Source: Clostridium beijerinckii (GTDB lineage: Bacteria > Bacillota > Clostridia > Clostridiales > Clostridiaceae). Taken from it: a stretch of DNA of 64,000 bases. The stretch is taken from positions 2,643,501 to 2,707,500 of the forward strand of contig CP029329.1 in the NCBI GenBank assembly GCA_003129525.1. Direction: 5' to 3'. The notes under the pieces were generated by a model. It worked only from the letters and a program-made list of their open reading frames with translations. It was not told where the DNA came from and ran no database searches. A program made the translations under genes and the position numbers. This document shows positions 49,139 to 58,239 of the stretch, piece after piece. How positions within the stretch are numbered: position 1 is the stretch's first letter; each line of letters begins with the position of its first letter.

Positions 49139-50095
49139 ATGAATAATATTATATTTCTTAATTCAAGCAAAATAAATTTTGATAACAAACTAGATTTTTC
49201 ATGGCTGGATAAGTTGGGCAAGGTTACTAAATACGAACATAGCAATAATGAGGAAATTCTAGAAAGAGTTAAAGACCAAGAAATAGTAATTACAAAAGAA
49301 ATGACAATTGGTAGAGATTTAATTGAAAAATTTCCCCCTTGTGTTAAATTAATCTGTGAAGCTGGTACAGGTTATAATAACATTGATATTGAAGCGGCAA
49401 AAGAAAAAAATATATCTGTATGTAATGTACCCGGTTATAGTAGTGAGGCAGTAGCTCAGTTAGTTATTACATTTATATTGAATTTAACTTCATCATTATC
49501 AGAACAGCAAAGGATGATTGAAAATAAAAATTATGATAACTTTACTAAGTATCTTCAAGTACCTCATTTTGAAATACAAAATAAAACTATTGGAGTTATT
49601 GGCGCTGGAGCTATTGGTCAGCAGGTAATGAAAGTAGCTAAAGCACTAGGGATGAAAATAATTGTATATAGTAGAACACCAAAGGATTTAGGAGATTCAA
49701 ATATTAAATTTGTCAGTCTTGAAGAACTTCTTAAGGAGTCTGATTTTGTTACTTTGCATTGTCCTTTGACTCCTAATACAAAGCATCTTATTAATAAATC
49801 TAAATTAGAAATTATGAAGCCACAAGGTTGTATTATAAATACTGCAAGGGGTGCACTTATAAATGAAATGGATTTAATTGAAGCCCTTAAAAACAAAAAA
49901 ATTGCAGGAGCAGCACTTGATGTTCAAGAACAAGAACCTCCAGAATTAAATAACCCACTTTTTAATATGAAGAATGTTATTCTTACTCCACATATCGGCT
50001 GGAGATGCCTTGAATCAAGACAACGACTTATAAATCTCTTGGCAGAAAACGTTGAAGCATTTATTAATGAAAGCCCTATTAATATTGTCCAATAA
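49139..50095 (+). CDS. D-isomer-specific 2-hydroxyacid dehydrogenase (glycerate/phosphoglycerate dehydrogenase-like)
   Basis: NAD-dependent dehydrogenase of 318 residues. The Rossmann motif is GVIGAGAIGQQVMKVAKALG. The catalytic residues are the Arg of NTARGALINE, the Glu of QEQEPPE and the His of LTPHIGW. The second-strand end reads VYSRTP, without the Asp of strict NAD enzymes, so the cofactor preference is open. No ACT or ASB serine-sensing domain is present, which argues against classic SerA. It could act on hydroxypyruvate/glycerate or another 2-oxoacid. Repeat copy 4 follows as its terminator. Confidence 0.85.
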   Translation: MNNIIFLNSSKINFDNKLDFSWLDKLGKVTKYEHSNNEEILERVKDQEIVITKEMTIGRDLIEKFPPCVKLICEAGTGYNNIDIEAAKEKNISVCNVPGYSSEAVAQLVITFILNLTSSLSEQQRMIENKNYDNFTKYLQVPHFEIQNKTIGVIGAGAIGQQVMKVAKALGMKIIVYSRTPKDLGDSNIKFVSLEELLKESDFVTLHCPLTPNTKHLINKSKLEIMKPQGCIINTARGALINEMDLIEALKNKKIAGAALDVQEQEPPELNNPLFNMKNVILTPHIGWRCLESRQRLINLLAENVEAFINESPINIVQ

Positions 50096-50133
50096 TATTA
50101 GAAGCATTTTGTTGGAACTTTAAATTATAGATA

Positions 50134-50236
50134 ACAACATCAGCCCTTCGGACTTTAAAAGTACCTCGAGGGGAAACAAGACTTTCCATATATAAGCATT
50201 GCACTAAATTAATATATTTAGTACAGTGCTTTTTTG
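50134..50236 (+). repeat. Structured intergenic repeat, copy 4
   Basis: The first hairpin has diverged (CAGCCCTTCGGACTTT), but the GGAAA/TTTCC stem, the self-complementary CCTCGAGG and the terminator stem (AAGCATTGCACTAAAT with ATTTAGTACAGTGCTT, then six Ts) match the other copies. In the terminator arm a C replaces T opposite A, a mispair that suggests some decay. The remaining gap to 50511 is AT-rich with no gene. Confidence 0.72.
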
Positions 50237-50511
50237 TGTTACTCCTTTTAGGGGAAAGGAGTAATTAGTAGTGTTAGAGGAAGAAAACTATTTGGAACTA
50301 TATTAAATTTTTAAGATATAATTACTTAAAACTAATGGTATAATTAAATATATAGATTATTTGATTTTGCATAGTAATAAGGAAAGATTTATAAGAATAT
50401 AGAGACTGTTTTAATATTTAAATTACATATTATTTAATAAAATTGGAGTTTGAGATAGGCATTGCCTTAGAGTGAAATATATAACTATCTTATAATAAAG
50501 AAGGTGAAAAA

Positions 50512-51849
50512 ATGATATTTGGAAAAGTAAAATCATGGAATAAAAAAGTGATAGCAATTTCTATTTGCATAGTGTTCCTTGGTGGAATTGGAATAGCGTA
50601 TACTTTAAAAAATAATAGAGACAAAGTAAAAGAAGTAACTATTGAAAAATCAGTAAAGAAAACGATTATGGAAACTACAACAGCAGTCGGAAACATAGAA
50701 GCAAATTATAGGAATAACATTGCATTAAATTCTTCTCAAAAGGTATTGGAAGTATATGTGAAAGAAGGACAACTTGTTAAAAAAGGAGATGTGTTACTAG
50801 TATTAGATAGTTCTGATTATGAAAATAAGCTAAAAGAAGAACAGATTAATCTAGAAAATGCCAAATTAACTTTAAATCAAATGGTTCAAACTGGAATAGC
50901 AGCAGAAAAAAGTGATGCAGAAAATTCTCTTTCTCAGGCAAAGTATAACTTAGAAATTGCAAGAAGAAAATATGAGGATTTAAAGAAAAAATATGATCAA
51001 AGTGAAGCTTTATTTAATAGTCAAGCTATATCTAAAAATGAATTTGATGATGCAAAGAAGAATAAAGAAGATGCTGATGCTTATCTTAAGATTGCAGAAG
51101 AGTCTCTAAAAAATGCTGAAATTATATTTAATGATACTAATAACAGTAGTGAAAGTAAAATAGCAAATCAAAAAAATCAAATTGCTTTAGTTGAAAATAA
51201 TATAGAAAACTATCAACAAAAGATAGATGACAGCAAGATTGTTGCAAATATAGATGGTAAAGTTGTAAAAATAGATGCAAAAGAAAATCAATTTCCAAGT
51301 GCTGGTGATGAAATTGTAATAGATGATGTATCTAAGTATAAGGTGGTTGCGGAATTAAACCAATATGATGCATTAAAATCAGTTAAGGGCCAAAAGGCAA
51401 ATATAAAAATAAAAGGCTCTAGTAATTCATATAGTGGTACAGTTACAGAAATAGGAGAAATTGCAGAGGAAAAAACAACTTCAAATGGTGGAAATCAAGA
51501 GTATAAAGTGAAAGTTTCAGTAGTAATAGATGATCCAAAGGAAGAAATTAAGAGTGGATATGAAGCTGATGTTCAATTTATATTTAAAGAAAAGGAAGAT
51601 TGTATAGTTGTTGGATTTGATGGAATAAAAGAAGATAAGGAAACAAAGCAAAAGTATGTGTATGTTATTAATTCTAATAATAAAGTATCAAAAAAATATA
51701 TAAATGTTGGAATAGAAAGTGAATATTATGTGGAAATTATTGAAGGATTGGAACAAGAAGAAAAGTATGTATTAAATCCTCCAGAATCTCTTATAGAAGG
51801 AGATTTGGTTTCAGCGGGTTCTTCTAATAAAACTTCTGCCAATCAATAG
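50512..51849 (+). CDS. MacA/HlyD-type membrane fusion (adaptor) protein of an ABC exporter
   Basis: A 445-residue adaptor anchored by an N-terminal helix (about 11-30, VIAISICIVFLGGIGIAYTL). A split lipoyl/barrel-sandwich domain follows (VLEVYVKEGQLVKKGDVLL and the later KIVANIDGKVVKIDA). A long coiled coil lies between (about 105-240, rich in Lys, Glu and Asn), then beta-barrel and membrane-proximal domains. It is the first of three genes with an ABC permease and ATPase. In Gram-positives such sets export peptides, lipids or drugs; the substrate is unknown. Ribosome site AAGAAGGTG. Confidence 0.87.
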   Translation: MIFGKVKSWNKKVIAISICIVFLGGIGIAYTLKNNRDKVKEVTIEKSVKKTIMETTTAVGNIEANYRNNIALNSSQKVLEVYVKEGQLVKKGDVLLVLDSSDYENKLKEEQINLENAKLTLNQMVQTGIAAEKSDAENSLSQAKYNLEIARRKYEDLKKKYDQSEALFNSQAISKNEFDDAKKNKEDADAYLKIAEESLKNAEIIFNDTNNSSESKIANQKNQIALVENNIENYQQKIDDSKIVANIDGKVVKIDAKENQFPSAGDEIVIDDVSKYKVVAELNQYDALKSVKGQKANIKIKGSSNSYSGTVTEIGEIAEEKTTSNGGNQEYKVKVSVVIDDPKEEIKSGYEADVQFIFKEKEDCIVVGFDGIKEDKETKQKYVYVINSNNKVSKKYINVGIESEYYVEIIEGLEQEEKYVLNPPESLIEGDLVSAGSSNKTSANQ

Positions 51850-51878
51850 AAAATATTCATATGGAAAGTGGGGCATTT

Positions 51879-53063
51879 ATGAGATTCCCTTTAAAAATAG
51901 CAATTAGATTTTTATTAAGCAATAAAGTACAAACATTGTTAATTGTTTTAGGAATTGCAATTGGAGTATCAGTACAAGTTTTTATAGGAACATTAATTGA
52001 TGGTTTACAAAAAGGACTTATTGATAAGACTGTAAATAATTCTCCTCAGATTACGATTTCATCTACTAAAGATGATAGAACAATAGAGAATTGGGAGAAA
52101 AAATTACTTTTATTCAAAGAAAGTGATAACAGAATTAAGAATGTTTCGCCAGCTATAGATGCCTCAGCTTTTATAAAAGATGGAAGTAAAAGTTATCCAG
52201 TTATTATGAGGGGTTTTCAGCTTGAGGAGAGCAATAAAATATATAATATAAAGGATAGAATATATGAAGGGGACTGGATTTTTCAAAGAGATATTGATTC
52301 ATATAGAAAAAAAATTCTCATTGGAAGAGAATTAAATGAAGATTTAAAAAAGAAGCCGGGAGAAAGCATAAAAATTACTACACCAAGTGGAAGAGTTGAA
52401 GAATTCATTATTAGCGGATTCTATGATTTAGGGGTAAGCAGCATAAATAAATCTTGGATTATTACAGATTTAAATACAGTTCAAAATACATTTGGTCTTG
52501 AACAAAAAATTACCTCTATGGAAGCGCAAATAAACGTGGATGATGTATTTAAGGCTGACTCTATAAGTGAAAATGTAGAATATAATTTAGGAAATGATGA
52601 AGTTAAGGTTGAGAATTGGAAAGGACAAAATAAACAACTGTTAAGTGGATTAAGCGGACAAAGCACTTCTAGTTATATGATACAGTTTTTTGTTATTGTT
52701 TCAGTAATACTTGCAATTTCATCTATACTTGCAATCAGCGTTATACAAAAATCAAGAGAAATAGGGATTTTAAAGGCCATGGGCATAAAAAATGGGCCTG
52801 CAAGCCGTATATTTTTATTTCAAGGAGTTATATTAGGCTTTTTAGGAGCAATTTTAGGATTAAGTTTTGGTGTTGGACTTACAGTAATGTTCACTAAATT
52901 TGCTTTAAATGAAGATGGAACACCAATAGTAAATTTATATATCAGTTACAAGTTTTTAATTTTATCTGGTGTTTTAGCAGTAGGTTCTTCATCTATTGCA
53001 GCATTAATACCAGCAAAAAAATCTGCTAAATTAGATCCTATTGAGGTGATAAAAAATGGATAA
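51879..53063 (+). CDS. ABC transporter permease (MacB/FtsX type)
   Basis: A 394-residue permease. TM1 (LLSNKVQTLLIVLGIAIGVS) is followed by a large extracytoplasmic MacB-PCD-like domain (about 45-260). Three C-terminal helices form the FtsX domain, with VIQKSREIGILKAMGIKNG between helices 2 and 3 as the ATPase coupling region. The start is the ATG at 51879 behind AAAGTGGGG; the ATG at 51861 has no site. It overlaps the ATPase gene by 8 bases. It works by mechanotransmission rather than as a channel, in known relatives. Confidence 0.86.
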   Translation: MRFPLKIAIRFLLSNKVQTLLIVLGIAIGVSVQVFIGTLIDGLQKGLIDKTVNNSPQITISSTKDDRTIENWEKKLLLFKESDNRIKNVSPAIDASAFIKDGSKSYPVIMRGFQLEESNKIYNIKDRIYEGDWIFQRDIDSYRKKILIGRELNEDLKKKPGESIKITTPSGRVEEFIISGFYDLGVSSINKSWIITDLNTVQNTFGLEQKITSMEAQINVDDVFKADSISENVEYNLGNDEVKVENWKGQNKQLLSGLSGQSTSSYMIQFFVIVSVILAISSILAISVIQKSREIGILKAMGIKNGPASRIFLFQGVILGFLGAILGLSFGVGLTVMFTKFALNEDGTPIVNLYISYKFLILSGVLAVGSSSIAALIPAKKSAKLDPIEVIKNG

Positions 53064-53739
53064 AAATATAATTGAATTGAAAAATATAAATAAAAATTAT
53101 GGAAAAGCTATGGAAACTCAAGTTCTATTTGATATTAATCTTTCTTTTAAAGAAAAATCATTTAATTCTATTATAGGAGAATCAGGCTGCGGTAAAAGTA
53201 CTATTTTAAATATAATGGGAACTTTAGATAGACCTACAACTGGGGAAGTATATATTGATGGTCAGAGAACAGATTTAATGAGTAGTGATGAATTAGCTGA
53301 GACCAGAAATCAAAAAATAGGTTTTATATTTCAATTTCATTATCTTTTGCCAGATTTTACAGCTCTAGAAAATGTACTTATTCCTTCTATGATAAAGAAT
53401 GTAAATCCACCAAAAGAAATCAAGGAAAGAGCTTTGGAGTTAATTGAAATGGTTGGGTTATCTAAAGTTAAAAATAATTTAGCTAATAATATGTCTGGAG
53501 GACAGCAACAAAGAGCTGCTATTGCAAGAGCTTTAATTAATAATCCTAAAATAATTTTAGCAGATGAGCCTACAGGAAATTTAGATTCACAAAGTACGGA
53601 AAACGTATATTCAATAATGAGAAACATAAATGAAAAATTTAAAACTACATTTGTAATTATCACTCATGATAAAAGAATTGCAGAAAGAACTGATAGAGTA
53701 ATAGAATTAGCTGATGGAAGAATAATTTCAGATATATAA
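53056..53739 (+). CDS. ABC transporter ATP-binding protein (MacB/LolD type)
   Basis: A 227-residue ATPase. Walker A is GESGCGKST, the Q loop IFQFHYLLPDF, the signature MSGGQQQRAAIARAL, Walker B IILADEPTGNLDS and the switch His is in VIITHDKRIAER. It belongs to the 3.A.1.122-type (MacB, LolD) family. Translation is coupled to the permease by an 8-base overlap. It completes the three-gene exporter. Confidence 0.93.
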   Translation: MDKNIIELKNINKNYGKAMETQVLFDINLSFKEKSFNSIIGESGCGKSTILNIMGTLDRPTTGEVYIDGQRTDLMSSDELAETRNQKIGFIFQFHYLLPDFTALENVLIPSMIKNVNPPKEIKERALELIEMVGLSKVKNNLANNMSGGQQQRAAIARALINNPKIILADEPTGNLDSQSTENVYSIMRNINEKFKTTFVIITHDKRIAERTDRVIELADGRIISDI

Positions 53740-54072
53740 AACAAATAAATAGACTGAATTTTTTATAAAAAAATAAATGCATAACTTAAATTCTATGACT
53801 GACAAGCTCTGTTGATAAAGGCATTGAAATCTGATAAAGAAGGAAAGGAATATGACTTTAAAAGCAATGAGAAGCAGAAGTTTGATATTAATTAACTGAA
53901 ATAAGCTTAAACATACTTTGAATTTTGTAACAATTTAGTATATAATCCATTTGTGACATAATGTTTTTTGACAAAATGTTACATAAAATAAAGATATTCT
54001 TTATAAATGCAATAAAGGTATTCTTTATAAATACATAATATTAGCTAAAATTATTATAAGAGGTGAAAAAAC
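53740..54072. other. 333-bp gap upstream of KDG kinase, with tandem repeat
   Basis: TATTCTTTATAAAT occurs twice in tandem (about 53995 and 54018, period 23) directly before the kinase ribosome site. Upstream, TTGACA near 53968 is a candidate -35, but no well-spaced -10 was found. No gene is visible; a start-less frame near 53850 looks like noise. Confidence 0.4.
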
Positions 54073-55068
54073 ATGGGAAAAATAGTAACATTCGGAGAAA
54101 TAATGCTTAGACTTTCGCCAGTAGGTTATGACAGATTCTCTCAATCTAAGCAATTCAATGCATTTTATGGTGGAAGCGAAGCAAATGTATCAGTTTCACT
54201 TGCTAACTTTGGAAAGGAAACAAGTTATATAACTAAACTTCCAAAGAACGACATAGCACAATGTGCAATAAATGAATTAAGAAAATATGGCGTAGACACA
54301 AAGGATATAGCAAGAGGCGGAGAAAGAATAGGTATTTATTTTAGCGAATATGGAGAATCTCAAAGACCAACTAAGTTTGTTTTTGACAGAAAAGATTCTG
54401 CAATGGCAAAAGCTAAAAGAGAAGATTTTGATTGGAATAAAATATTTGAAGGAGCAGAATGGTTCCATTTTTCAGGAATAAGTCCAGCACTTTCAGAAGA
54501 ATGTGCAAAAATCACATTAGATGCAGTAAAGGCAGCTAAAGAAAAAGGATTAACAGTAAGTGTAGATTTAAATTACAGAGAAACTTTATGGGATAAAGAT
54601 ACATTCAGTAAGTCAATAAGAGAGCTTTTACAATATTGTGATGTGGCCCTTGGAAGTATTGAAGAAGCACAAATGGCAATAGGTGAAGAAGAAGATCCAA
54701 CAGCTGACTGCAATGAAATACTTAAAAAGTTTGTAGAAAAGTTCGGACTTAAGTATGCTACAATAATATTAAGAAACAGATTTACAGCAGAAGATGTAGA
54801 CTGGACAGCAGTACTTTACGATGCAAAAGATTTTTATAATGCTAAAAAGTATGATATACATGTTATAGATAATATAGGTGGAGGAGACGCTTTTGCAGCA
54901 TCACTTATATATGCAATAACATCAGGATATTCAACTCAAGATATTATAGAATTTGCAACAGCAGGCTCATGCTTAAAATACAGTATGATGGGCGATGCTA
55001 ATCTTTCAACAGTAGCTGAAGTTGAAAGCCTTATGTATGGTGATGCTACAGGTAAAGAAAAAAGATAA
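54073..55068 (+). CDS. kdgK: 2-keto-3-deoxygluconate kinase (PfkB/ribokinase family)
   Basis: Sugar kinase of 331 residues. The N-terminal substrate region is FGEIMLRLSP, then FYGGSEANVSVSLANFG (PfkB signature 1). The C-terminal anion hole and catalytic base are in VIDNIGGGDAFAASLIYA (signature 2). SVDLNYRETLW is typical of KDG kinases. It phosphorylates 2-keto-3-deoxygluconate to KDPG for pectin, uronate or glucuronate breakdown. Unusually, no aldolase (kdgA) or uronate genes are adjacent, so it stands alone. Ribosome site AGAGGTG. GC is slightly above its neighbours. Confidence 0.87.
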   Translation: MGKIVTFGEIMLRLSPVGYDRFSQSKQFNAFYGGSEANVSVSLANFGKETSYITKLPKNDIAQCAINELRKYGVDTKDIARGGERIGIYFSEYGESQRPTKFVFDRKDSAMAKAKREDFDWNKIFEGAEWFHFSGISPALSEECAKITLDAVKAAKEKGLTVSVDLNYRETLWDKDTFSKSIRELLQYCDVALGSIEEAQMAIGEEEDPTADCNEILKKFVEKFGLKYATIILRNRFTAEDVDWTAVLYDAKDFYNAKKYDIHVIDNIGGGDAFAASLIYAITSGYSTQDIIEFATAGSCLKYSMMGDANLSTVAEVESLMYGDATGKEKR

Positions 55069-55093
55069 TATAAAAATAAACATAATAAAAGGG

Positions 55094-55141
55094 GCTGTTG
55101 CAAAACTAACATAGTTAGTTTTGTAGCAGCTCATTTTTTTT
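55094..55141 (+). terminator. Strong hairpin at the left end of the IS
   Basis: GCTGTTGCAAAACTAAC (55094-55110) pairs over 17 positions, two as G-U, with 55114-55130, followed by eight Ts. It would terminate transcription from kdgK and shield the transposase from read-through. Confidence 0.75.
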
Positions 55142-55196
55142 AAGAAATAAAAAAATGTGAATTCCGAAGAAATCACATTTATTGTATAATTAAGTT

Positions 55197-56810
55197 ATGT
55201 ACAAAATAAAGAAATCATACACTAAAGATTATAATGAATTTAATGATAATTTTCAACTTATATTACCATTAAATTTGGAAAATTTAATACCAGAAGATGA
55301 TTCTGTTCGCTTGCTAAGCCACGTATTGGAGGGATTAGATTACAGAAAGTTGTATAAGGCGTACTCTTCCGTTGGAAGAAAACCGGCAGTGGAACCCAAA
55401 ATCATGTTCAAAATAATATCGTATGCGTATTCTCAAAATGTTTATTCAAGTAGAAAAATAGAAAAAGCATGTAAAAGAGATATAAATTTTAGATGGCTGC
55501 TTCAAGGATGCAAAGCCCCTGATCATGCTACAATTAGTAGATTTCGAAAAGATTATCTTTCAAATGAAGTAATTGAAGAATTATTTTATCAGCAAGTTAA
55601 TTATTTAGCTGATCAAAATGAAGTATTATTTGAAAATGTATTTATTGATGGTACTAAAATCGAGGCGAATGCCAATCGATATACTTTTGTTTGGAAGAAA
55701 GCCATTTACAAAAATGAAGAGAAAATGTTTAATAAAATTCTTACTCTTGTTGAAAATGTCAATCTTGAAGAATTGAAAGAATTTAGTATTCAAAAAGAAA
55801 CATTGATAAATGATCTCGATAAAATTCTCGAATGGCTTTTATATGAAAAAGAGAAGAGAAACATAGAATTTGTTCATGGAATTGGTAAGAGAAAAACTAC
55901 AATTCAGAAATGGATAGAGCAACTATTTGAATATAAAGAGAGACAAGAAAAATATAATTTCAGTAAAACCATATTCTCAAATAGAAATAGTTATTCTAAA
56001 ACTGATCCAGACGCAACTTTCATGCATATGAAAGATGATCATATGAGAAATGGTCAATTAAAGCCAGCATATAATGTACAAATTGCAGTTGAAAGCGAAT
56101 ACGTGACCGGTGTCGGAATATTTGATGATAGAAATGACATAGCAACACTAATACCTATGCTTAATAATATGCAAGAAAAAATTGGTCGTAAATATCTTAA
56201 TGTGATTGCAGATTCGGGTTATGAAAGCGAAGAAAATTATTTATTTTTAGAATACAATAATCAGACCCCATACATAAAGCCGCAAACTTATGAAAAGTGG
56301 AAAAAAAGAAGTTTCAAAAATGATATAAGTAAGCGAGAAAATATGCAATATGATGCTGAATCAGATTTTTATGTTTGCAATAATGGTAGAAAGTTGATTC
56401 CGACCTCTATTATTCATAGAAAATCCGCCAGTGGATACAAATCAGAAGTTACTGTTTATGAGTGTGAAAGCTGTGATAATTGTGTTCATAAAGAAAAATG
56501 TACAAAAGCAAAAGGAAATAGAAAGATGCAGGTTTCGAAAACTTTTGTAGAAAAGCGTGAAATATCTTATAGAAATATTACAACTGAAATTGGAGCTAAA
56601 TTAAGAATGAACAGATCTATTCAGGTCGAAGGAGCATTTGGAGTTCTAAAAAGTGACTATGAATTCAATAGATTTTTAACACGTGGAAAAAATAGTGTAA
56701 AAACTGAATTTATTTTGCTTTGTTTTGGTTATAACATTAACAAATTGCATTCAAAAATCCAAAACGGAAGAACTCAAAAACATCTTCATGAATTAAAACA
56801 ATCTGCCTAA
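55197..56810 (+). CDS. IS1182 family transposase (DDE)
   Basis: A 537-residue transposase. An N-terminal DUF772-type domain (about 15-120) includes RKIEKACKRDINFRWL. The DDE_Tnp_1 catalytic domain has the first Asp in VFIDGTKIEANAN, the second in VIADSGYESEEN and the Glu in QVEGAFGVLKSDY. A cysteine cluster (YECESCDNCVHKEKC) lies between the second Asp and the Glu, typical of the family. The frame is intact, so the element may be active. Confidence 0.93.
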   Translation: MYKIKKSYTKDYNEFNDNFQLILPLNLENLIPEDDSVRLLSHVLEGLDYRKLYKAYSSVGRKPAVEPKIMFKIISYAYSQNVYSSRKIEKACKRDINFRWLLQGCKAPDHATISRFRKDYLSNEVIEELFYQQVNYLADQNEVLFENVFIDGTKIEANANRYTFVWKKAIYKNEEKMFNKILTLVENVNLEELKEFSIQKETLINDLDKILEWLLYEKEKRNIEFVHGIGKRKTTIQKWIEQLFEYKERQEKYNFSKTIFSNRNSYSKTDPDATFMHMKDDHMRNGQLKPAYNVQIAVESEYVTGVGIFDDRNDIATLIPMLNNMQEKIGRKYLNVIADSGYESEENYLFLEYNNQTPYIKPQTYEKWKKRSFKNDISKRENMQYDAESDFYVCNNGRKLIPTSIIHRKSASGYKSEVTVYECESCDNCVHKEKCTKAKGNRKMQVSKTFVEKREISYRNITTEIGAKLRMNRSIQVEGAFGVLKSDYEFNRFLTRGKNSVKTEFILLCFGYNINKLHSKIQNGRTQKHLHELKQSA

Positions 56811-56855
56811 TTATGGAATAATTTAAGTAGGCTTATTAAAGTGCGCTTAAAACAT

Positions 56856-56906
56856 AAAAATCTCTCAATAATTATTATTCAATTTTAATTATTAAGAGAT
56901 TTTTTA
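56856..56906. terminator. Terminator stem within the right part of the IS
   Basis: AAAAATCTCT followed by an A/T arm pairs with its mirror ending AGAGATTTTTT across 56856-56905. It lies 46 bases after the transposase stop. A further GTGTCGC/GCGACAC stem at 56926-56961 includes the right terminal repeat. Confidence 0.7.
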
Positions 56907-56970
56907 ATTTAAAACGAAAAGAAGTGTCGCTTCTGATTAAAAATTAATCATTTTGCGACACGCCCTTTTT

Positions 56971-57012
56971 TAGCAACCTCAGCAATTCTGACTTCAGAAG
57001 CACCCCAAACAT
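56971..57012 (+). repeat. Truncated copy 5 of the structured repeat
   Basis: TAGCAACCTCAGCAA, then TTCAGAAGCACCCC, matches the 5' third of the repeat (compare 23483-23516). The GGAAA stem and terminator are missing. It begins at the right end of the IS and runs into the stop of the minus-strand gene. Confidence 0.45.
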
Positions 57013-57017
57013 AATAT

Positions 57018-57734
57018 TTAAAAAATTGCTACATACTGATTATCTAAAATAAACATATTATCTTTCCACTTTAAGGTATTTAAAACATACCCTAAAGAAT
57101 CTGCGTTATATATTCCTGCTATCTTTTGATAGGCAAGCAGCTCATATACATTATTTGAATCAAAATCTACTGGATATAAGCCACTCAAAGGATTTACAAA
57201 TCCGCTAATGGGACTTTTCAGCTTACCGTTCTCGTAATATATTTCATGTAGATACTCGTCATCTCTACTAGTGGATATATCTATAATGTAGTTTTTATAA
57301 TTTTTTTTACTGATAACCTCAACCTTGTAGTTATCCTTATAAGTAACCTCATAGTTGTATTCTTCGTTATATGAATTAAAATCGAACAGCAATTGTGGTG
57401 TATTATTTTTAAAGGAGTAAATGTAGTGATACATTATTGCACCGCTTCCACCTGAATTAATACTTATGAAGATATCATCGATACCATCTCCAGTAAATTC
57501 TCCTAAAAAGAGCTTTGGGTTATATCCTAAATTATCACTCAGAGGAATGCTTATAAATCTGCCTGTTCTTCCATCCTGTATTATAAGGGTAATGTTTTGA
57601 GTAAATGGGCTATCTGATGTTTTTATACCTGTTAAATACACATTATCAGGTATTCCATCACCATTTACATCTCCTCGTACGAAAGAAACAATACTTTGGT
57701 TTGTCATATTATCCCTAAAATAACTATTATACAT
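57018..57734 (-). CDS. FG-GAP/VCBS-like repeat protein of unknown function
   Basis: A 238-residue protein with two calcium-loop-type motifs, GDVNGDGIPDNVYL (around 20) and GEFTGDGIDDIFISIN (around 70), and a weaker VDFDSNNVYELL near 180. These are the DxDGxxD repeats of FG-GAP/VCBS propeller proteins. There is no signal peptide, though spore-associated relatives often lack one. TGGAGCGG precedes the start. Function not assignable. Confidence 0.7.
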   Translation of the reverse strand: MYNSYFRDNMTNQSIVSFVRGDVNGDGIPDNVYLTGIKTSDSPFTQNITLIIQDGRTGRFISIPLSDNLGYNPKLFLGEFTGDGIDDIFISINSGGSGAIMYHYIYSFKNNTPQLLFDFNSYNEEYNYEVTYKDNYKVEVISKKNYKNYIIDISTSRDDEYLHEIYYENGKLKSPISGFVNPLSGLYPVDFDSNNVYELLAYQKIAGIYNADSLGYVLNTLKWKDNMFILDNQYVAIF

Positions 57735-58055
57735 AACCGCTCCATTACATCATAGTATTTCACATAAATAGTTTATGAACTAAGTGATGATCTGCTACAA
57801 GTTTTAGTCTTAGCCATGGTTAATAACAAGATGAACAATTTATTCGCCAAAATCTTATGGGAGTTAAAAAAATCCAAGAATCCTTTTTCAGACACTTAAA
57901 GGACTTTGTTAAAATAAGAATACACGAAACTTTTGAAGAACTCAAAACTAAATAGACAAGGATGTAATAATTATGGATATAAATAGAATTAAAAAAAGAT
58001 AACTCCTGTTCAAATAACTTAAAATATATGGAATTAAAAAAAGTTATTCGAACTA
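57735..58055. other. Intergenic region with decayed reading frame
   Basis: A start-less plus-strand frame near 57795-57898 reads VLVLAMVNNKMNNLFAKILW and then stops. I cannot assign it. The stretch otherwise holds nothing recognisable before the lactate operon promoter. Confidence 0.35.
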
Positions 58056-58084
58056 TTGAAATGTTTTTCAATATATGTTAAAAT
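58056..58084 (+). promoter_or_regulatory. Sigma-A promoter of the lactate operon
   Basis: TTGAAA (58056-58061), a 17-base spacer and TAAAAT (58079-58084). The -35 box lies in the inverted repeat ATTGAAA-TGTT-TTTCAAT (58055-58072). The start of transcription would be near 58091, giving a 150-base leader before etfB. Confidence 0.72.
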
Positions 58085-58091
58085 TTACTCA

Positions 58092-58111
58092 GGAATTGGT
58101 AGTACCAATCC
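58092..58111 (+). promoter_or_regulatory. GntR/FadR-subfamily (LldR-like) operator
   Basis: GGAATTGGTAGTACCAATCC contains ATTGGT-N3-ACCAAT, the core recognised by FadR-type GntR regulators such as LldR and PdhR. It begins at about +1 of the predicted promoter, a repression position. The regulator gene itself is not in the window. Confidence 0.72.
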
Positions 58112-58239
58112 GCAATGCTTTGTGTAACAAGTAAATTAAAATAATAGTTATAAGATGAAATTTTTTAACTATTAAAATACACAATAGTTTTATCAAAAAA
58201 ACAATTTAGAAATGTAAAAGGGTAAAGGAGAGGGAAAGT

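Larger units (their letters stand above)
55091..56965 (+). mobile_element. IS1182-family insertion sequence, apparently complete
   Basis: Left end GGGGCTGTTGCAAAA and right end (reverse complement) GGGCGTGTCGCAAAA are imperfect terminal inverted repeats, inside A/T runs. The element is about 1.87 kb with one intact transposase. No clear target duplication is visible. It lies just after kdgK and its right end abuts a truncated copy of the structured repeat. Confidence 0.85.
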
